The translations under genes and the position numbers were made by a program. A stretch of DNA of 7,475 nt, from positions 1-7,475 of the forward strand of contig JAPSJG010000181.1 in the NCBI GenBank assembly GCA_031178305.1, given 5' to 3'. Below the pieces are notes generated by a model, which was not told the origin of the DNA, searched no databases, and saw only the letters and a list, made by a program, of their open reading frames with translations. Position 1 is the stretch's first letter. Each line of letters opens with the position of its first letter. Shown here in pieces: positions 6,456-7,475 of this stretch. This DNA is from Sinorhizobium sp. (lineage in GTDB: Bacteria > Pseudomonadota > Alphaproteobacteria > Rhizobiales > Rhizobiaceae).

Positions 6456-6572
6456 ATGGAATCCAAATTCGGATGTCGCGAGCAGAAGATCGTCGTGCTG
6501 CAAGACCACAAGCGTCTGCCGGCCCGTTTCTTCGCGCGCGTTTGCGGCGCGCTTACGAGCCGCCTATCCTGA
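6456..6572 (+). CDS. Possible 38-residue protein or leader peptide upstream of leuC
   Basis: An ATG at 6456 opens 38 codons ending in TGA at 6570-6572. The peptide starts MESKFGCREQKIVV and ends ARVCGALTSRLS: basic, with two cysteines (Cys7, Cys30) and no membrane segment. About three quarters of its codons end in G or C, as real genes here do, unlike the other frames of this stretch, which give arginine-rich strings. There is no good Shine-Dalgarno sequence before the ATG. The stop overlaps a perfect palindrome, and leuC begins 71 nt later. Leucine codons (4 of 38) are not clustered, so classical leucine attenuation is unlikely. I do not recognise a family; it could also be a gene remnant. 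Confidence 0.35.
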   Translation: MESKFGCREQKIVVLQDHKRLPARFFARVCGALTSRLS

Positions 6573-6584
6573 TCGCTCGATCAG
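6569..6584. promoter_or_regulatory. Perfect palindrome upstream of leuC
   Basis: CTGATCG and CGATCAG are exact inverted copies separated by CT. The element is centred about 67 bp before the leuC start codon and overlaps the stop of the 38-codon ORF. It could be an operator for a dimeric regulator or, less likely, a short hairpin: the 2-nt spacer forces stem bases into the loop, and the downstream T content is weak. Confidence 0.4.
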
Positions 6585-6643
6585 TGCTGTTTCCCGCCGC
6601 CCGCCGGCTTTCCCGTATTTGACAATTCAATGGATATTTCGCC

Positions 6644-7475
6644 ATGAGCGCACCGCGTACCCTTTATGACAAGATCTGGGACGATCACCTCGTAAGCCAG
6701 CAGGACGACGGCACCTGTCTTCTCTACATCGACCGTCACCTCGTACACGAGGTGACGAGTCCGCAGGCCTTCGAGGGCCTGCGCATGGCCGGCCGCAAGG
6801 TCCGCGCGCCGGAAAAGACGCTCGCAGTCGTCGATCATAACGTGCCGACCTCGCCGGACCGCCACCTCGGCATCAAGAACGAGGAGAGCCGCATCCAGGT
6901 CGAGGCGCTCGCCAGGAACGCCGCCGATTTCGGCGTGGAGTATTATTCGGAGAACGACAAACGCCAGGGCATCGTCCACATCGTCGGCCCCGAGCAGGGC
7001 TTCACGCTGCCGGGCATGACGATCGTCTGCGGTGACAGCCACACCTCGACGCATGGCGCCTTCGGGGCGCTGGCGCACGGCATCGGCACCTCGGAAGTCG
7101 AGCACGTGCTGGCGACGCAGACGCTGATCCAGAAGAAGGCGAAGAACATGCTGGTGCGCGTCGACGGCCAATTGCCGCATGGCGTCACCGCCAAGGACAT
7201 CATCCTTGCCATCATCGGCGAGATCGGCACGGCCGGCGGCACCGGCCACGTCATCGAGTTCGCCGGCGAGGCGATTCGTTCCTTGTCGATGGAGGGCCGC
7301 ATGACCGTCTGCAACATGACGATCGAAGGCGGCGCCCGCGCCGGCCTGATCGCGCCGGACGAGACCACCTTCGACTATATCAAGGACCGGCCGCGCGCGC
7401 CCAAGGGCAAGGCCTGGGACATGGCGCTCGAATACTGGAAGACGCTGCACACGGACGAGGGCGCCCATTACGACC
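6644..7475 (+). CDS. leuC: 3-isopropylmalate dehydratase large subunit, N-terminal part (3' end off window)
   Basis: The frame stays open to the window edge, giving 277 codons of a protein normally about 470 residues long. It begins MSAPRTLYDKIWDDHLV, the typical bacterial LeuC start. The aconitase family signature follows: CGDSHTSTHGAFG from Cys129, then G-I-G-T-S-E-V-E-H-V-L-A-T-Q. LeuC with LeuD isomerises 2-isopropylmalate to 3-isopropylmalate in leucine synthesis, using a 4Fe-4S cluster; the cluster cysteines of the family lie in the missing C-terminal part. Only a weak ribosome site (GGAT, 6632-6635) precedes the ATG at 6644, and no in-frame upstream start is attractive. A TTGACA at 6619-6624 has no -10 element before the ATG and is not taken as a promoter. 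leuD is not in the visible part. Confidence 0.97.
   Translation, partial: MSAPRTLYDKIWDDHLVSQQDDGTCLLYIDRHLVHEVTSPQAFEGLRMAGRKVRAPEKTLAVVDHNVPTSPDRHLGIKNEESRIQVEALARNAADFGVEYYSENDKRQGIVHIVGPEQGFTLPGMTIVCGDSHTSTHGAFGALAHGIGTSEVEHVLATQTLIQKKAKNMLVRVDGQLPHGVTAKDIILAIIGEIGTAGGTGHVIEFAGEAIRSLSMEGRMTVCNMTIEGGARAGLIAPDETTFDYIKDRPRAPKGKAWDMALEYWKTLHTDEGAHYD

Larger units (their letters stand above)
5953..6643. other. Divergent intergenic region between GNAT gene and leuC
   Basis: This 691-bp stretch has no confident gene. Its left half (about 6010-6340) is AT-rich for this genome, with several TTAAC motifs, an 8-bp palindrome GTTGCAAC at 6286-6293, and a 10-bp direct repeat CGCCAGAGCT (6159-6168 and 6221-6230). 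The right half (about 6357-6572) has coding-like composition on the plus strand in one frame, broken by a TGA. A perfect palindrome at 6569-6584 lies 59 bp before leuC. No convincing leuC promoter matching CTTGAC-N17-CTATAT was found by eye. Confidence 0.7.

Noticed and set aside
6270..6509. 79-codon minus-strand ORF in the intergenic region
   Set aside because: No ribosome site or recognisable domain; it runs opposite the better coding-like plus frame.
6404..6622. 72-codon plus-strand ORF starting at a GTG
   Set aside because: Arginine-rich, off-frame from the coding-like 38-codon ORF. The AAGGAGG upstream is 13 nt from the GTG, too far to be persuasive.
6619..6647. TTGACA before leuC, considered as a -35 element
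   Set aside because: With a 17-nt spacer the -10 position falls on the leuC start codon and reads CCATGA, so it cannot be a normal promoter for a leadered transcript.
6581..7468. 295-codon minus-strand ORF opposite leuC
   Set aside because: It is an antisense shadow produced by high-GC codon bias. leuC on the plus strand carries conserved aconitase-family motifs.

Overview
The window looks like ordinary chromosome from an alphaproteobacterium of the Rhizobiaceae, most likely Sinorhizobium/Ensifer. This rests on high GC content, an alphaproteobacterial-type HemY C-terminus, a 177-residue Ppa, a promoter fitting the S. meliloti consensus (CTTGAC-N17-CTATAT), a CtrA-type TTAA-N7-TTAAC site, and rhizobial-style palindromic intergenic repeats. 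The genus is inferred from recognition, not from a search.

Layout, left to right. Bases 1-2544 (+): the 3' part of hemY, a stand-alone TerB-domain gene, and a class I glutamine amidotransferase gene 2 nt behind it. Bases 2541-2656: copy 1 of a ~110-bp palindromic repeat in the convergent gap. Bases 2673-3920 (-): an EntS-like MFS exporter. Bases 4054-4662 (+): yggT and a DUF167 (YggU-type) gene, joined stop-to-start and preceded by a good housekeeping promoter. Bases 4651-4767: repeat copy 2, inverted relative to copy 1, again in a convergent gap. Bases 4783-5952 (-): inorganic pyrophosphatase (ppa), with a GNAT acetyltransferase gene upstream of it. Bases 5953-6643: a 691-bp divergent intergenic region, AT-rich on the left with CtrA-like sites and coding-like on the right, where a 38-codon ORF ends inside a perfect palindrome. 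Bases 6644-7475 (+): the first 277 codons of leuC, cut by the window edge.

The genes do not form one pathway. They are housekeeping or poorly characterised membrane functions: tetrapyrrole-associated membrane protein, pyrophosphate hydrolysis, leucine synthesis, small integral membrane protein, efflux. I see no mobile element, CRISPR array, RNA gene or defence-type system. The parts most worth a second look are non-coding: the inverted repeat pair that supplies the stop codons of two unrelated genes, the CtrA-like cluster upstream of the GNAT gene, and the possible small protein and palindrome in the leuC leader.
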